This document shows positions 11,414 through 23,292 of a stretch of DNA of 64,000 nucleotides, piece after piece. This DNA is from Austropuccinia psidii. Its lineage: Eukaryota; Basidiomycota; Pucciniomycetes; Pucciniales; Sphaerophragmiaceae. The DNA is taken from the NCBI GenBank assembly GCA_023105745.1, contig JALGQZ010000001.1, forward strand, positions 41,812,082 to 41,876,081, in the 5' to 3' direction. The notes below the pieces were generated by a model. The model was not told where the DNA came from. It made no database searches and saw only the letters and a program-made list of their open reading frames with translations. How positions within the stretch are numbered: position 1 is the first letter of the stretch; every line of letters starts with the position of its first letter. A program made the translations under genes and the position numbers.

Positions 11414-13251
11414 TGTAAGGTGTGGATATGAAACTTTGATTAAAAATCAAGTACTTTTCCTGTCCTCAAGATTTGTATAAGGTAAAAATCAATTAAAAAT
11501 AGTATGAAATATTATTTTTAAGAGAAAACACGCCAATTTTATTGTTTATAACTTTATTAGTATAAAACAATAATATAAAAATTTATTGTTTTACCAACAA
11601 TAAAGATTTATCCAAAAAATACTCTACAAGAGATATTTTAAGGCTACAAAAGAAATTTCTTCAAGAGCAATTTCAATTGGAATTAATTGAGCAAAGAACT
11701 GCAAGCAATTAATTAAAGAACAAAGTCTTTAAAAAGAATATTAAAGAGAAAAACACGCCCAAAAGTGACCAGAGTGAATTTGGAAACAAAGTGACAAAGT
11801 TAACAGTGATGAAAGATGCTTTAATTCACTTTTGGGGTGGTTCAGGGGTAAAAATGATTATAAGAGTTACAAACAATGATTATAATGATTTTTTCACGTG
11901 GTTAAAAGGATTAAAATTATTTAAAAGTGGTGGTTGGAATCTTTGATTGATTGGTTTAACAGTTTTAAACTAATTAATAAAAGGAAAAGATTCTAACATG
12001 AAGAGAAAAGTGGGGCAAAGAAGACATTCTTTTATAGCCATCAATTCTCTTACTCCAAAAGTAAAATTTACTCTTGTCAGTCGTGAAAAACAGTCTGACA
12101 ACAGAAAAGCCAATTATGGCATCATTGAACCCTGGTTTAGACCAAAAAGGGCTGGTTTAAGCCATTTTTAGCCATTTTTAGCCATTCTAGACCCTTAAAT
12201 CAGCCATTACTATAGCAATACCAGGCCTAGAGCCTTCAAAACACGTCAGAATGTGTGTCAGAGGCGTAGAAACCAGTTAAAACTGTTTTTATTATGATTG
12301 TTTTATCTTAAGGGTAGTTTTACCTTCTTGGCAACAGCTAAAACTACCCCAGTTGGTATCAAAACCTCATCATCAATTGAGTCCACAGACCCTGTAACTC
12401 AATTCCAGGCCAAAAGTGATGAACTTTTGCGTGAATTTTGACATCCCACGCTTGTCAGCAAGGATTTTGGGGGTCTAGCTCCCCCTTAGAGCTGGAGTTC
12501 CTTTTCCCCCCCAAATTTAATCTTTCCAATTTATTTTTTCCTTTAATTCCTCATCATGTATTATACTTATAATTTACACATGTAATTCAATTCAATTGTA
12601 CAGTACAATACAGTAATAATTGACACCTCATATGTAAATCAAAGTTCACTTATGTAATACACGCGCACATTTTGACATTTCAATTGAATTCAATTGAAAA
12701 TACTTTAATTCCTCATAACTTCTAAACTAAACACAACACCTCAATTTTAACACAAAAATTGATGGTTAACACCACATGTGGTGTGAATTAAATTAAGGTT
12801 TTGAGGATTTTCAACTTTTGTATTGAAAATACTAAAAACTTAATTTAAGCTTATTTAGAGTTGAGTTACAAAAATTTCACTCAGAGGTGACCCCACCTGA
12901 TTTTTTATGAGGAATCCAATGGTGAAATAAAATTTATATGTTTATTTATTGGATAAAAAGTTATAATAAATTTTATTTAACTTTTTTCCAAATTTATTTA
13001 CTTTTTCACAATTTTGTTAAAATTTCATTTTTACTTAAATTTTTCAAGTATAAATGTAATTTTATATTTACAAAATTTAAAGTAATTTTATTTTTAAATT
13101 ATAATTAATTTTTTATTTTTAATATAATTTTATATTCATATTTTTAATTTTTATTTTAATAAAATAAATAAATTTATTTTATTTATATTAATATGTTATT
13201 TTTTTATATTTGTGGTCTTTTGGGTATATGAAATTACCTCTAAGGCTCACA
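11414..13251 (-). repeat. C 3' LTR (left copy, 1838 bp)
   Basis: On the element strand it reads TGTGAGCC...CTTACA. It is near-identical to the right copy. The outer part is AT-rich (12900-13210), with a palindrome around CAATTGAATTCAATTG and short GCCATTTTTA repeats (about 12160-12185). Confidence 0.95.
12029..12036 (-). promoter_or_regulatory. TATA box in C 3' LTR
   Basis: TATAAAAG on the element strand lies about 615 bases before the LTR's 3' end, a plausible core promoter. An identical box is in the other LTR (20288-20295), where it would drive the element. Confidence 0.5.
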
Positions 13252-13275
13252 TTCCCTCCCCCTAAAAAAGAATAT
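13252..13275 (-). promoter_or_regulatory. C polypurine tract
   Basis: On the minus strand, TTTTTTAGGGGGAGGGAA abuts the 3' LTR. It directly follows the ORF2 stop codon. Confidence 0.8.
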
Positions 13276-16200
13276 TACTTTGTAATATTGGTGTTTCTAG
13301 TGTGTCTGAATCTCCTCAGGAGTTTGGTGGCTTCTGGTATATCTTTCTCTTCTAACCATTCATCTTCACAAGTTGGGTCACTGTACCTAACAAGGTATTC
13401 CCTTACTTTCTTGGTTCTTAATTTCCTTTCTTTAAGAACTTTGGTTATTTTCTTAGTACCAGATGTCTCAATAGGAGGTATAACTTGGGGAATCTTATTC
13501 CTCAAGGGAAATTTCTCAGCATCACTAGATTTGTATGGCTTTATCAAGCTTACTGGAAATGTAGGGTGCTTATTGCTAAGTTCTTCAGATAACTCTACTT
13601 CAACAGCATTTTCTCCATGGAGGGCCTTAATCACAAAAGGTCCTGCAAAGGAGTCTTTTAACTTTTTACATCCTTTGATGTTATTGAAGTTAGTGGTGGA
13701 TACAAGAACTAGGTCCCCCACTTTGAAATCTGGAGTTGCATGAGATTTATCCCATTTGTCTTTAGCATATGCAAAAGAGTCCTCCATGCATCTCACTGCA
13801 TGCTTTCTAGCTTTGTCTAGCATTCCTTTGAAGCTAGCAGCTGTGGGATGTATTTCAATTAAGTCTTTCCTCAAGGAATCTTGGGGTAACTTGGGGTTCC
13901 ATCCTTTTTCTAGAATAGCAGGAGTCTGATTGGTACTGGAATGGATTGATGTTTTATATGCTAATTCCAGTGCTGGTAACAGAGTACACCAATCATGGGT
14001 AAATCCATCACAATCTTAGAATTCAAGGCCATATGCACAAAATCTTCTCACCATGTCCTCTAAGGTTTGGATCATTCTTTCAGCCAGACCATCAGTTTGT
14101 GGGTGGTAGGCTGTAGAGAAAGACAGTTTTGTGCCAAATAATTGGTGAAGATTTGTCCATAGAGCTGAAGTGAATTTGGGATCTCTATCACTGATGATAT
14201 TTGTAAATATCCCAGTCCATGACACTACTCTATTCCATATCAGAAGAGCTGTATCCATGGCTGTATCATCTTTGTGACATGGTAAAAAGATTGGAGTTTT
14301 ACTGAATCTGTCCACAATTACTAGGCAAGCATTATAGCTCCTGTCACCTCCTGGTGGTAGGCCAGTTACCCAATCCATATGGACAATTTCCCAAGGTCTG
14401 TTTGGTTCTTGGATTTTCATCATATTTCCAAGTCTTTTGCCAGTGGATTTATTTGCCTTTTGGCATCTGTCACAGGTTTTGCAATATTCTGCAACATCTT
14501 TTTGCCACATTGGCCACCATATGCAGGTCTTTACTTTCTCTCTTGTTCTGTCCTCAGAAAGATGTCCTGAAAAGGGACTATCATGGCATTCTTTCAGTAC
14601 AAGATTGATTAATGACCTGTCTACAACTGTCATGACACATGTGTGCTTGGTTCTGTGGTAAATTATACCATCCAGTAGGTGAAATCTCCCTTCATTATAA
14701 GATTTTCTCCATACTTCATCCAAGGCATGTATTAGATAGTTGTCTTTACAGTCTTTGTTAAGTAATTGGCATAAGATGCTACAATTCTTATCTTGAGTGT
14801 AACTATTTCTGACTTCTTCAAAGAAGGTGGTGTTCAAGTCTGTAACACTTATTCCTTCTATTGGAATTTGTGGTGAAGCTTCTTCTGGAACATAAGCAGG
14901 ATTATCAATGTTATTTGGTAATGGCCATCTGCTTAGTCCATCTGCATTCTTATGAATATTCCCATCCTTATGAACAATAGTCATATTGCCTCTGTATTCT
15001 TGTATGGCTATTTGCCATCTGAGCATGTGTCTGTTTGGTGTTTTCATGTTCAAAAGTGATTTCACAGCTGTACAATCTGTTATTACTTCAAAAACACATC
15101 CCTCTAAGAAATAGTTCAATTTCTCCAAGGCCCAGACAAGGCATAGACATTCCATTTGACTTGCTCCATATCTGGCTTCAGTTGGTTTGATTTGTCTGGA
15201 TATGAAACATATTGGTCCTTCTACAGGTTTGTCATTTATGATCTGAACTTGGTGAAGTGCAGCACCTAGTCCATCTCCTGATGCATCAATATACAGTTTG
15301 AAAGGTAATTTAAAGTCTGGCATCAGTAAGAGTGGAGCAGTGGTCAATGCTTCTCTTAGAGATTCAAAAGCTTTGACTCTGTCAACAGTCATCTCAAATA
15401 CTGTGTCTTTGTCACACAACTTATAAAGTGGTCTTGCTATGGATGCAAAGTCTTTAATGTGTTGCCTGTAATATCCTGCAAAACCTAAGAATGACTGAAT
15501 TTCCTTCTTATTCTGAGGCATGGGTTTTAACAATACTGCTGCAACTTTGTTTTTGTCAATTCCAAGGGACAAACCAGATACAACATGTCCTAGTGCCTTA
15601 AGTTCTTTAAATCCAAAATGACATTTCTTCAAGGAGATTTTCATGTTTACTGATTGGATTTTTGTCAAAACTCTTGATAATCTGTACATGTGCTCCTCCC
15701 AAGTCTTTGAACAGATAATAATGTCATCAATGTAAATGATTAACCATCCCTCTGAGAGTTCTTCAGGGAAGATTTCATTCATCATTCTTTGGAAGTGTGA
15801 AGGTGCATTTTTTATACCAAAGGGCATCCTTAAGTATTCATACACTCCACAATGAACAATAATTCTCAAGTATTTTCTTGCTCTTGGTGTTACTACATTT
15901 TGATGGAATCCTTTAAGGGCATCCATAGTGGTTATATACACTGCTTGAGATATTTGAGTAAGGGCAATTTGGATTTTTGGTATTGGGTATCTGTCTGGAA
16001 CAGTGTAAGTGTTCAGAGCTCTAAAGTCCCCAACCATTCTGGATTTTCCATTATGCCACGCCACTATGACTGGTGTAGTTATTTCTACTTCCTCATTGTG
16101 GCCTACTTTTCTTATTACACCAAGGTCTAGAAGTTCTTTGATATGAATTTCTAGAGCTTCTCTTGATTTTGGACTTGATGGATAAGCAGGTCTTCTTAAG

Positions 16201-18539
16201 AGTGGTGGATAAGGTCTCTCAATGTTAAGAATGATGTCAACTTCATGACCAATAATTGCTCCCAGGGGTTCTTTGTCTGTAGCAAATGCTCCTCTGTGGT
16301 CATACAAAAGGGAAGAAAGTTCATTTTCTTGCTTATCAGTCAGATGAAGGCTTATTTCAGCCTCATTTAACTGTTCAGACTTGAATTTCTCTAACTCTAA
16401 GTTGACTGGTGATACTTTGTTTACTGTAATTTGTCTTTTAAAGGGTAAAAAGGCAAATTTCTGGCGCTTATTGTCTCCAATTGTAAAGTATCTGTCTTTG
16501 TTATTATGTAAATCTATCCCATACATGATTAAATAGTCATTTCCCAATATAAAATGGGTACTAGAGCAATTTTCCATAACAACAAATTCAACTGTGATCC
16601 TTAAATTCCCATTTATGTGTGGGAATATGACATTGGTTTCAAAGATTCCTAATGCTTTCATTGGGTTACTTGCACTGTTGAATTTTATACCATCAATTGG
16701 TAACAATTGGTCTTCAAAATTTGGTACACAAGTCTTAAGAAAAGATTTTCCAACACAAGAGCAGAAGGCTCCTGGGTCAAGCAAAAGTTTGGTGGGTTTG
16801 TTGTCAATCACCACTTCTGTTATACAGGAGTTACCAGCTGTATAACCTTTTCCTCTGTTTGGTTTTGTCTTCATAAGTTGTGCATCTTGAACTTTTGATA
16901 AATCAACTTGACCATTGCTCAATTGTGGTAAGTGGGAATAAGATTCCATGATGTCAAAAGTGGCATTGATATTTTCTATATCTTTTGAAGATTCAGAAAA
17001 TATGGATGACTTATCATCTGAATTGTCTTCAATTATGTCTTCTTTTTCAACATCTGGTTCCTTTTCAATGTCAATTTCATTGATTTTCCCCCTCTTTGGA
17101 CATGTATTGGCTAAATGGGTGGTGCTTTGGCAAATATGGCATTTTCTGACTGTATCTGCAGATTTATATTTAATATTACCAGAATTTTCTTTGGGGTTTT
17201 TGTCCACAGAATCTTTCCAAGGTGTATTAAACCTTGTTTTGAGATTCACCCTACTAGAACCAATTTTGGTTCTGGTGGTTACTTCTTCTAGTATATTGAT
17301 AATATCCTCTGCTGAAGATTGTTCAGTAGTCCTGCTTTTGACAGCATGCTCTAAGTCACCTCCACATTGTCTCAGAATTTTTCTATGGATCATAAATTCT
17401 GACATGTCAGGATATAATGCTGTTAATCTGTCCTTTTGTTGGCAAAACCATGGTAAAGCTTTGTCTTTATCAGCATTAAATTTGGCAGATTCAAAGGCTG
17501 TTTCAACTTTAAACCTCCAAGCATCATTTGCCCATTTGTTGATGATTTGGGTTTTCCACCAAGTCCAACTCTGGTGTCCATGTGCTTGTCTTATTTTGAT
17601 GTACCATCTGTGAGCTGATCTGGTAAACAAGGTGTTAAACCTGGCTGTTACCAATCTGTCTGGTAATTCAAAATCCTCTTTGATCATGTCAATACCTCTA
17701 ATGAATTCCATATGGTCATACTCTCCTTCACCACTGAAGTGAGGCCATTCTTTAAGTTTTGGAACTTCTTTCAAGAGTGCTTGGCCCATTGATGGTTCCA
17801 AGTTATGAAAAGAAGTGGATAGTTCATTTTTTAATTGTGAATTATCAGGCTCCAATACTTGTGGATTTGAAATTCTTGTGCCCTCATTTTGATTTAGAGG
17901 TGTAGACATTCTTGGTAAGGTGTTCAGTTATTGTTCAATGTCATTCATTTTACTGTTGCTACACCTTTGGGAATTTCTGTATTCATGTTGGAAGCTTTGT
18001 ATTAAATTTATTACTTCAATTTTATACATGTCTTCTTTATGTGTAAGTTCTTGCCATAACTCTGTCTGTCTTGTATTATCAGCAGTGACTTGATTCAATT
18101 TCATTGATAATTTTGATACTTCTTCTTGTGAAGCATCAAAACACTTTTTCAAGGCAATGGTATATGTCTTTACTTCAGTAAATGAATTTGAAATGTCATC
18201 AAGGACTTTCTTGTTATCTGTCTTGATAATATTTATGGCTTGTTTAATTCTTGTTTCAATTATGTCATCAATATTGAATTTAGAATATTTATCTGTTAAT
18301 TCTTTAATAATGGCAGATTGTTCATTTATTTTATTGTTAGAAGAATTATCATTATTGGAATTTTTAATTGTTCTCAAAACTTTTTCAAAACACATAAGTG
18401 TTTCATTAATTTGGCACAGACTCAGGTTGTTTGTTTTAATGTTGTTACAAATGGTGTCATTTTTATCAGAAAGATGTTTTTTCACGTCATTTATAGCATT
18501 ATACAGCTCTGGGATGGAATCAAATATGTCAGAAATCAT
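13275..18539 (-). pseudogene. gag-pol: C ORF2: Gag-Pol polyprotein with two in-frame stops
   Basis: The frame runs about 1754 codons from an ATG at 18539 that overlaps the ORF1 stop as ATGA. Order: a coiled-coil-like N-terminal region (about 200 residues); capsid ([14 protein letters not shown]); zinc knuckle [14 protein letters not shown]; acidic linker; protease with the unusual D-P-G ([11 protein letters not shown]); reverse transcriptase (YIDDII); RNase H; integrase with HHCC (H...H...CKTCDRC) and D, D, E; and a chromodomain-like C-terminus (EYLVRYSDPTCEDEWL). TAA at 17928-17930 falls between coiled region and capsid, where B1 has sense codons. TAA at 14016-14018 falls after the catalytic Glu of integrase, where B1 has AAA. 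Both look like point mutations; readthrough at the first cannot be excluded. Confidence 0.9.
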
Positions 18540-19469
18540 TTCTGGAACCTTAATCTGGCTTCCTCCTTCTTCTGTAATTCCATCATGGTTCTGGCCATCT
18601 GAAATACATTTTCCATGGCATCCTGCTGAATCTTTGGGATTCTGTAGCCCTGGCTGTAAGGTTTTGGGGCTGGTGCCTTCCCTTTGCCCTTGTTTGGAGT
18701 TTGTGGCTGCTTTTTCACGTTGGAATTGCTGCTGCTGGCCACTGGGGCTGTTTTTGGCACTGGTTTGGCTGGTGGAGGGTTGTTTTTCCTCCATTCTAGT
18801 GTCAAAAGCATCATGTTTTTCTTCTCCATCAATGGATGCCATCCATTGAGCAATTTGCAAGTGTTGGGATGGCCCAAGAATTTTCTTACTGTCAGGTAAG
18901 AATTCATGCAATTCTTCCACAGGTCTGCAAGGATCTGGTACTCCTTGAATTGGAGTGCAGTGTTGTATGCACTGTGGCTGGCTTTGTATATGTCCACAGA
19001 GGCTTTTTGTGGCGGTGTCAGCTCTTTTTGAAGGTAAAATGGTATTATCAGCTTCAGAATGACCCATTTTAGTTGTTTGGAAGTCATCAACTGACCCTTT
19101 TCCTTCTGTACCTGGTTGGCCTCTGCCATAATCACGTCTATTACCTTTTTGGGAGCTGCTTGAGGGGTTGTAGCTGGCTCCTGATCTGGTTGAAGGCATA
19201 ATTATGGTTAAAAAGGCTTAAAATAGTATTTTTACGTCAAAAAACTTACTATTGGCCAAATTTTTAGCTTTCTGAAGGGTATTACTTATGTCCAAGTTAA
19301 TTAGTTCAGAAGATATTGGTTCAGGTTGGTTATTTTGAGTCACAATAACAGTGCTATTATGATCAGAATTGACAGTACTGGCAGGGATAATGCTGGTTAC
19401 TGTTGAGGCTGTTTCAATGTTTTCTTGTCTTACCACGTTGTCAGACACTAAAATTAATGAAAAAGCCAA
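18536..19469 (-). CDS. C ORF1, spliced, product unknown (probable Gag accessory)
   Basis: Proposed gene of two exons: exon 1 19469-19250 and exon 2 19185-18536, about 289 residues. Exon 1 starts at ATG 19469 and is Ser/Thr/Asn-rich. Exon 2 has a Pro/Ala stretch, a hydrophobic, aromatic-rich domain (around LADLWKNCMNSYLTV), a Pro/Lys-rich linker, and a charged helix ending LRFQK at TGA 18536-18538. The intron (19249-19186) is GTAAGT...CCAG, and splicing keeps the frame. Another frame is also open here and, read without splicing, would start inside the intron (MPSTRSG) and run into ORF2. Its first 200 residues are Ser/Gln/Gly/Cys-rich and look like a shadow of exon 2. No domain is recognised. 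Confidence 0.6.
19186..19249 (-). other. Candidate 64-nt intron in C ORF1
   Basis: On the minus strand the donor is GTAAGT, a TTTTTAACC stretch offers a branch site about 20 nt before the end, and the acceptor is CAACCAG. Size fits short fungal introns. Joining gives AA+T across the junction and opens directly into the 200-codon exon 2 frame, which has no upstream ATG of its own after an in-frame TAA. Confidence 0.6.
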
Positions 19470-19652
19470 TTAATTTAAGTAAAAAAAGGATATTTCAGAA
19501 AAAGAAATAAAAATTTAAGCCTCACTTATAATATGAAAAAAATTATTTTTTATGGGTTTTTTTGAATTATAAGTATTTTTTATATGTTTTTAAATTTTTC
19601 AATATAAGAAAAAAGATTTAAAAAGAGTAAAAAAATATGTCACAGGTAAAAT

Positions 19653-19670
19653 ATCACGGCTGGGCCCCCA
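19653..19670 (-). promoter_or_regulatory. C primer binding site (tRNA type)
   Basis: On the element strand TGGGGGCCCAGCCGTGAT begins two bases after the 5' LTR. The complementary tRNA 3' end would be CCA, a C discriminator, acceptor strand CTGGGCC and a T-stem starting with the invariant C61. A C discriminator is typical of tRNA-Pro. The tRNA itself is not in the window. Confidence 0.65.
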
Positions 19671-19672
19671 AA

Positions 19673-21509
19673 TGTAAGGTGTGGATATGAAACTTTGATT
19701 AAAAATCAAGTACTTTTCCTGTCCTCAAGATTTGTATAAGGTAAAAATCAATTAAAAATAGTATGAAATATTATTTTTAAGAGAAAACACGCCAATTTTA
19801 TTGTTTATAACTTTATTAGTATAAAACAATAATATAAAAATTTATTGTTTTACCAACAATAAAGATTTATCCAAAAAATACTCTACAAGAGATATTTTAA
19901 GGCTACAAAAGAAATTTCTTCAAGAGCAATTTCAATTGGAATTAATTGAGCAAAGAACTGCAAGCAATTAATTAAAGAACAAAGTCTTTAAGAAGAATAT
20001 TAAAGAGAAAAACACGCCCAAAAGTGACCAGAGTGAATTTGGAAACAAAGTGACAAAGTTAACAGTGATGAAAGATGCTTTAATTCACTTTTGGGGTGGT
20101 TCAGGGGTAAAAATGATTATAAGAGTTACAAACAATGATTATAATGATTTTTTCACGTGGTTAAAAGGATTAAAATGATTTAAAAGTGGTGGTTGGAATC
20201 TTTGATTGATTGGTTTAACAGTTTTAAACTAATTAATAAAAGGAAAAGATTCTAACATGAAGAGAAAAGTGGGGCAAAGAAGACATTCTTTTATAGCCAT
20301 CAATTCTCTTACTCCAAAAGTAAAATTTACTCTTGTCAGTCGTGAAAAACAGTCTGACAACAGAAAAGCCAATTATGGCATCATTGAACCCTGGTTTAGA
20401 CCAAAAAGGGCTGGTTTAAGCCATTTTTAGCCATTTTTAGCCATTCTAGACCCTTAAATCAGCCATTACTATAGCAATACCAGGCCTAGAGCCTTCAAAA
20501 CACGTCAGAATGTGTGTCAGAGGCGTAGAAACCAGTTAAAACTGTTTTTATTATGATTGTTTTATCTTAAGGGTAGTTTTACCTTCTTGGCAACAGCTAA
20601 AACTACCCCAGTTGGTATCAAAACCTCATCATCAATTGAGTCCACAGACCCTGTAACTCAATTCCAGGCCAAAAGTGATGAACTTTTGCGTGAATTTTGA
20701 CATCCCACGCTTGTCAGCAAGGATTTTGGGGGTCTAGCTCCCCCTTAGAGCTGGAGTTCCTTTTCCCCCCCAAATTTAATCTTTCCAATTTATTTTTTCC
20801 TTTAATTCCTCATCATGTATTATACTTATAATTTACACATGTAATTCAATTCAATTGTACAGTACAATACAGTAATAATTGACACCTCATATGTAAATCA
20901 AAGTTCACTTATGTAATACACGCGCACATTTTGACATTTCAATTGAGCTCAATTGAAAATACTTTAATTCCTCATAACTTCTAAACTAAACACAACACCT
21001 CAATTTTAACACAAAAATTGATGGTTAACACCACATGTGGTGTGAATTAAATTAAGGTTTTGAGGATTTTCAACTTTTGTATTGAAAATACTAAAAACTT
21101 AATTTAAGCTTATTTAGAGTTGAGTTACAAAAATTTCACTCAGAGGTGACCCCACCTGATTTTTTATGAGGAATCCAATGGTGAAATAAAATTTATATGT
21201 TTATTTATTGGATAAAAAGTTATAATAAATTTTATTTAACTTTTTTCCAAATTTATTTATTTTTTCACAATTTTGTTAAAATTTCATTTTTACTTAAATT
21301 TTTCAAGTATAAATGTAATTTTATATTTACAAAATTTAAAGTAATTTTATTTTTAAATTATAATTAATTTTTTATTTTTAATATAATTTTATATTTATAT
21401 TTTTTATTTTTATTTTAATAATATAAATAAATTTATTTTATTTATATTAATATGTTATTTTTTATATTTGTGGTCTTTTGGGTATATGAAATTACCTCTA
21501 AGGCTCACA
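19673..21509 (-). repeat. C 5' LTR (right copy, 1837 bp)
   Basis: This is the partner of 11414-13251. It ends at the caaag duplication, after which the B1 integrase frame resumes at Phe-Thr-Ser. Confidence 0.95.
20288..20295 (-). promoter_or_regulatory. TATA box in C 5' LTR
   Basis: TATAAAAG on the minus strand is the likely core promoter of element C. Confidence 0.5.
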
Positions 21510-21514
21510 CAAAG

Positions 21515-21976
21515 TTCACCTCAGCATTATGGACAAATCTCCATAACCTGTTTGGGACAAAATTATCATTCTCAACAGCTTACCATCCTCAAACTGATGG
21601 TTTAGCAGAAAGAATGATACAGACCTTAGAGGATATGATGAGAAGATTCTGTGCTTATGGACTAGAATTCAAAGATTCTGATGGTTTTACCCATGATTGG
21701 TGTACACTAATACCAGCTGTTGAAATGGCATAGAAAACATCAATCCATTCTTCTACTGGCAAAACACCAGAAATGCTAGAAAAAGGTTGGAATCCAAGAC
21801 TTCCTTATGATACCCTCAAAAAGGACTTAGTGGATATACATCCAACAGCAAGCAGCTTTAAGATAATACTGGACAAGGGAAGACACCATGCAAACAGATG
21901 TATGCAAGATTCTTTCAAATATGCAAAAGAAAGATGGGATAAAAGTCATAAACCACCTGATTCCAAAATAGGAGAC
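21515..21976 (+). pseudogene. pol: B1 Pol, middle segment (integrase core end)
   Basis: The reading resumes at [17 protein letters not shown] after C and contains the catalytic Glu ([11 protein letters not shown]). A TAG at 21731-21733 interrupts it. The frame is otherwise open to KIGD, where the solo D1 LTR is inserted. The homologous stretch of C (VGDLVLVST) shows that the break is exactly at this point. Confidence 0.92.
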
Positions 21977-22737
21977 TCTAACAACCACTCACCAGGGGTA
22001 AGGGTATTAATCAATACACCCACTCAAACACCTCAAATCAGCAAATCCAGTATCTGCATCAGCATTCAGTTTCAGCAATCTTCATTCTGAAACCTGCATA
22101 CAGCTTGGTACATCAATACAGTCTGTCAATACCTGTACAGGTTGGATTCACCCAATACAGTTTCAATACACCAGTATGAAACTGTATGATCACTCAAATA
22201 CACCACACCTCTTGTACAGGTTCTGTACAGCTGTACAGGACCTGTATTGGCCAGACTCAATTCAATAATTCAATCCTCTCATGAAAACTCTTCCTCTGGA
22301 TCAGGGCTGGTGTTTCTCACATATACCAGCCCCTCTTTCTCCCCCCTGGCGACTTTTCCCCAGTTAATTAATTTAGTTTATTTATTATTTTATAATTATT
22401 CTTATCCTTATTTTGGGTATTATAGTTATTTTATTTTAAGTTAGTCTTTGCATTTCTCTCTTTGCCTGTACAGTATGAGTTGGGTGGCCATATCCTTATT
22501 AACCCTTCTCTTTCCATTCTGACAGGTTGAAACAGTGGACTTGGACTTGTTTGTGGTTGGCTCTTCTATTTCTTATTCTTATTTCATTGTTGCTGCTTTT
22601 CTCATATCTTTTATTATAGTAATTCATCCCTTACACTCTTAAGTGTATTCCATCTTTCCATATCCTTGAGCCCTCCATAAGTGAGTCCTGGTTTACTGAG
22701 TGCCAGGCCCTCTTCACTTCAAAGAGCCCCTGTGACA
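21977..22737 (+). repeat. D1: solo D-type LTR (761 bp)
   Basis: It is homologous over its length to the D LTRs (a few percent different). It starts TCTAACA instead of TGTAACA and ends TGTGACA. The 5-bp duplication gagac flanks it (21972-21976 and 22738-22742). There is no internal region, so it results from LTR-LTR recombination. It keeps the CTGTACAG palindromes and the AGTTAATTAATTTA motif. Confidence 0.95.
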
Positions 22738-23174
22738 GAGACTTGGTCCTAGTATCAACCCTTAATTTCAATAACATAAAAGGTCCAAAGAAATTAAAAG
22801 ATTCCTTTGCAGGAACATTTATGATAAAAGCACTTCATGGACCCAATGCTGTGCAATTGGAACTCACAGGTGATCTGATGAACAAACACCCAACTTTCCC
22901 TGTAATTCTGATAAAACCTTACAGCTCAAGTGACAAGGAGTTATTTCCACTAAGAAATAACCCCTTACTTGAAATTCCCCCCTTGGAAGAAGGAGAGGAA
23001 AAGAAAATTGTAAAAGTCCTTAAAGAAAGAAGGACAAGAAACAAAAAAGAAAGAGAATACCTTGTAAGCTATAGAAATTCAACTCAAGAAGATGAATGGC
23101 TACTTGAAAAAGATATAACAAATGCTGATAAACTACTAATAAGGTTCAGACATGAAAGAAAACCTGAAAAATAG
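22738..23174 (+). pseudogene. pol: B1 Pol, 3' segment (chromodomain-like end)
   Basis: This continues from GD-LVLVSTLNFNNIKG, homologous to the C-terminus of element C: the beta-barrel-like integrase C-terminal domain followed by a chromodomain-like stretch (EYLVSYRNSTQEDEWLLEKDI). The frame is open to TAG 23172-23174. This segment alone is undamaged, but it is only a fragment of the polyprotein. Confidence 0.9.
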
Positions 23175-23268
23175 AAAAGTTAAGCATTATTGAGCTTCAA
23201 GACTAACAAAGTCTATTGAAGAGGTAGGACAGTGGATGATACCCTAATTAAACATATCAGATTGTGGC

Positions 23269-23292
23269 AAAATCTTTTTTGGTGGTAGGAAA
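23269..23292 (+). promoter_or_regulatory. B1 polypurine tract
   Basis: A pyrimidine run is followed by GGTGGTAGGAAA directly before the 3' LTR of B1. Confidence 0.55.

Larger units (their letters stand above)
11414..21509 (-). mobile_element. C: nearly intact lineage-2 Ty3/Gypsy element
   Basis: C is a 10.1-kb element in minus orientation with LTRs at 11414-13251 and 19673-21509, flanked by the 5-bp duplication caaag (11409-11413 and 21510-21514) within the B1 integrase. It has a tRNA-type primer site, a spliced ORF1, a long ORF2 (Gag-Pol) and a polypurine tract. The LTRs differ by roughly eight substitutions and one indel by my reading, so insertion is recent. Only two in-frame stops interrupt ORF2. 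Confidence 0.95.

Noticed and set aside
17928..19199. 423-codon frame starting MPSTRSG as the real ORF1 of C
   Set aside because: Its first 200 residues are Ser/Gln/Gly/Cys-rich and overlap a much more protein-like frame. The ATG falls inside a good intron. Only the part after 18539 is accepted, as ORF2.
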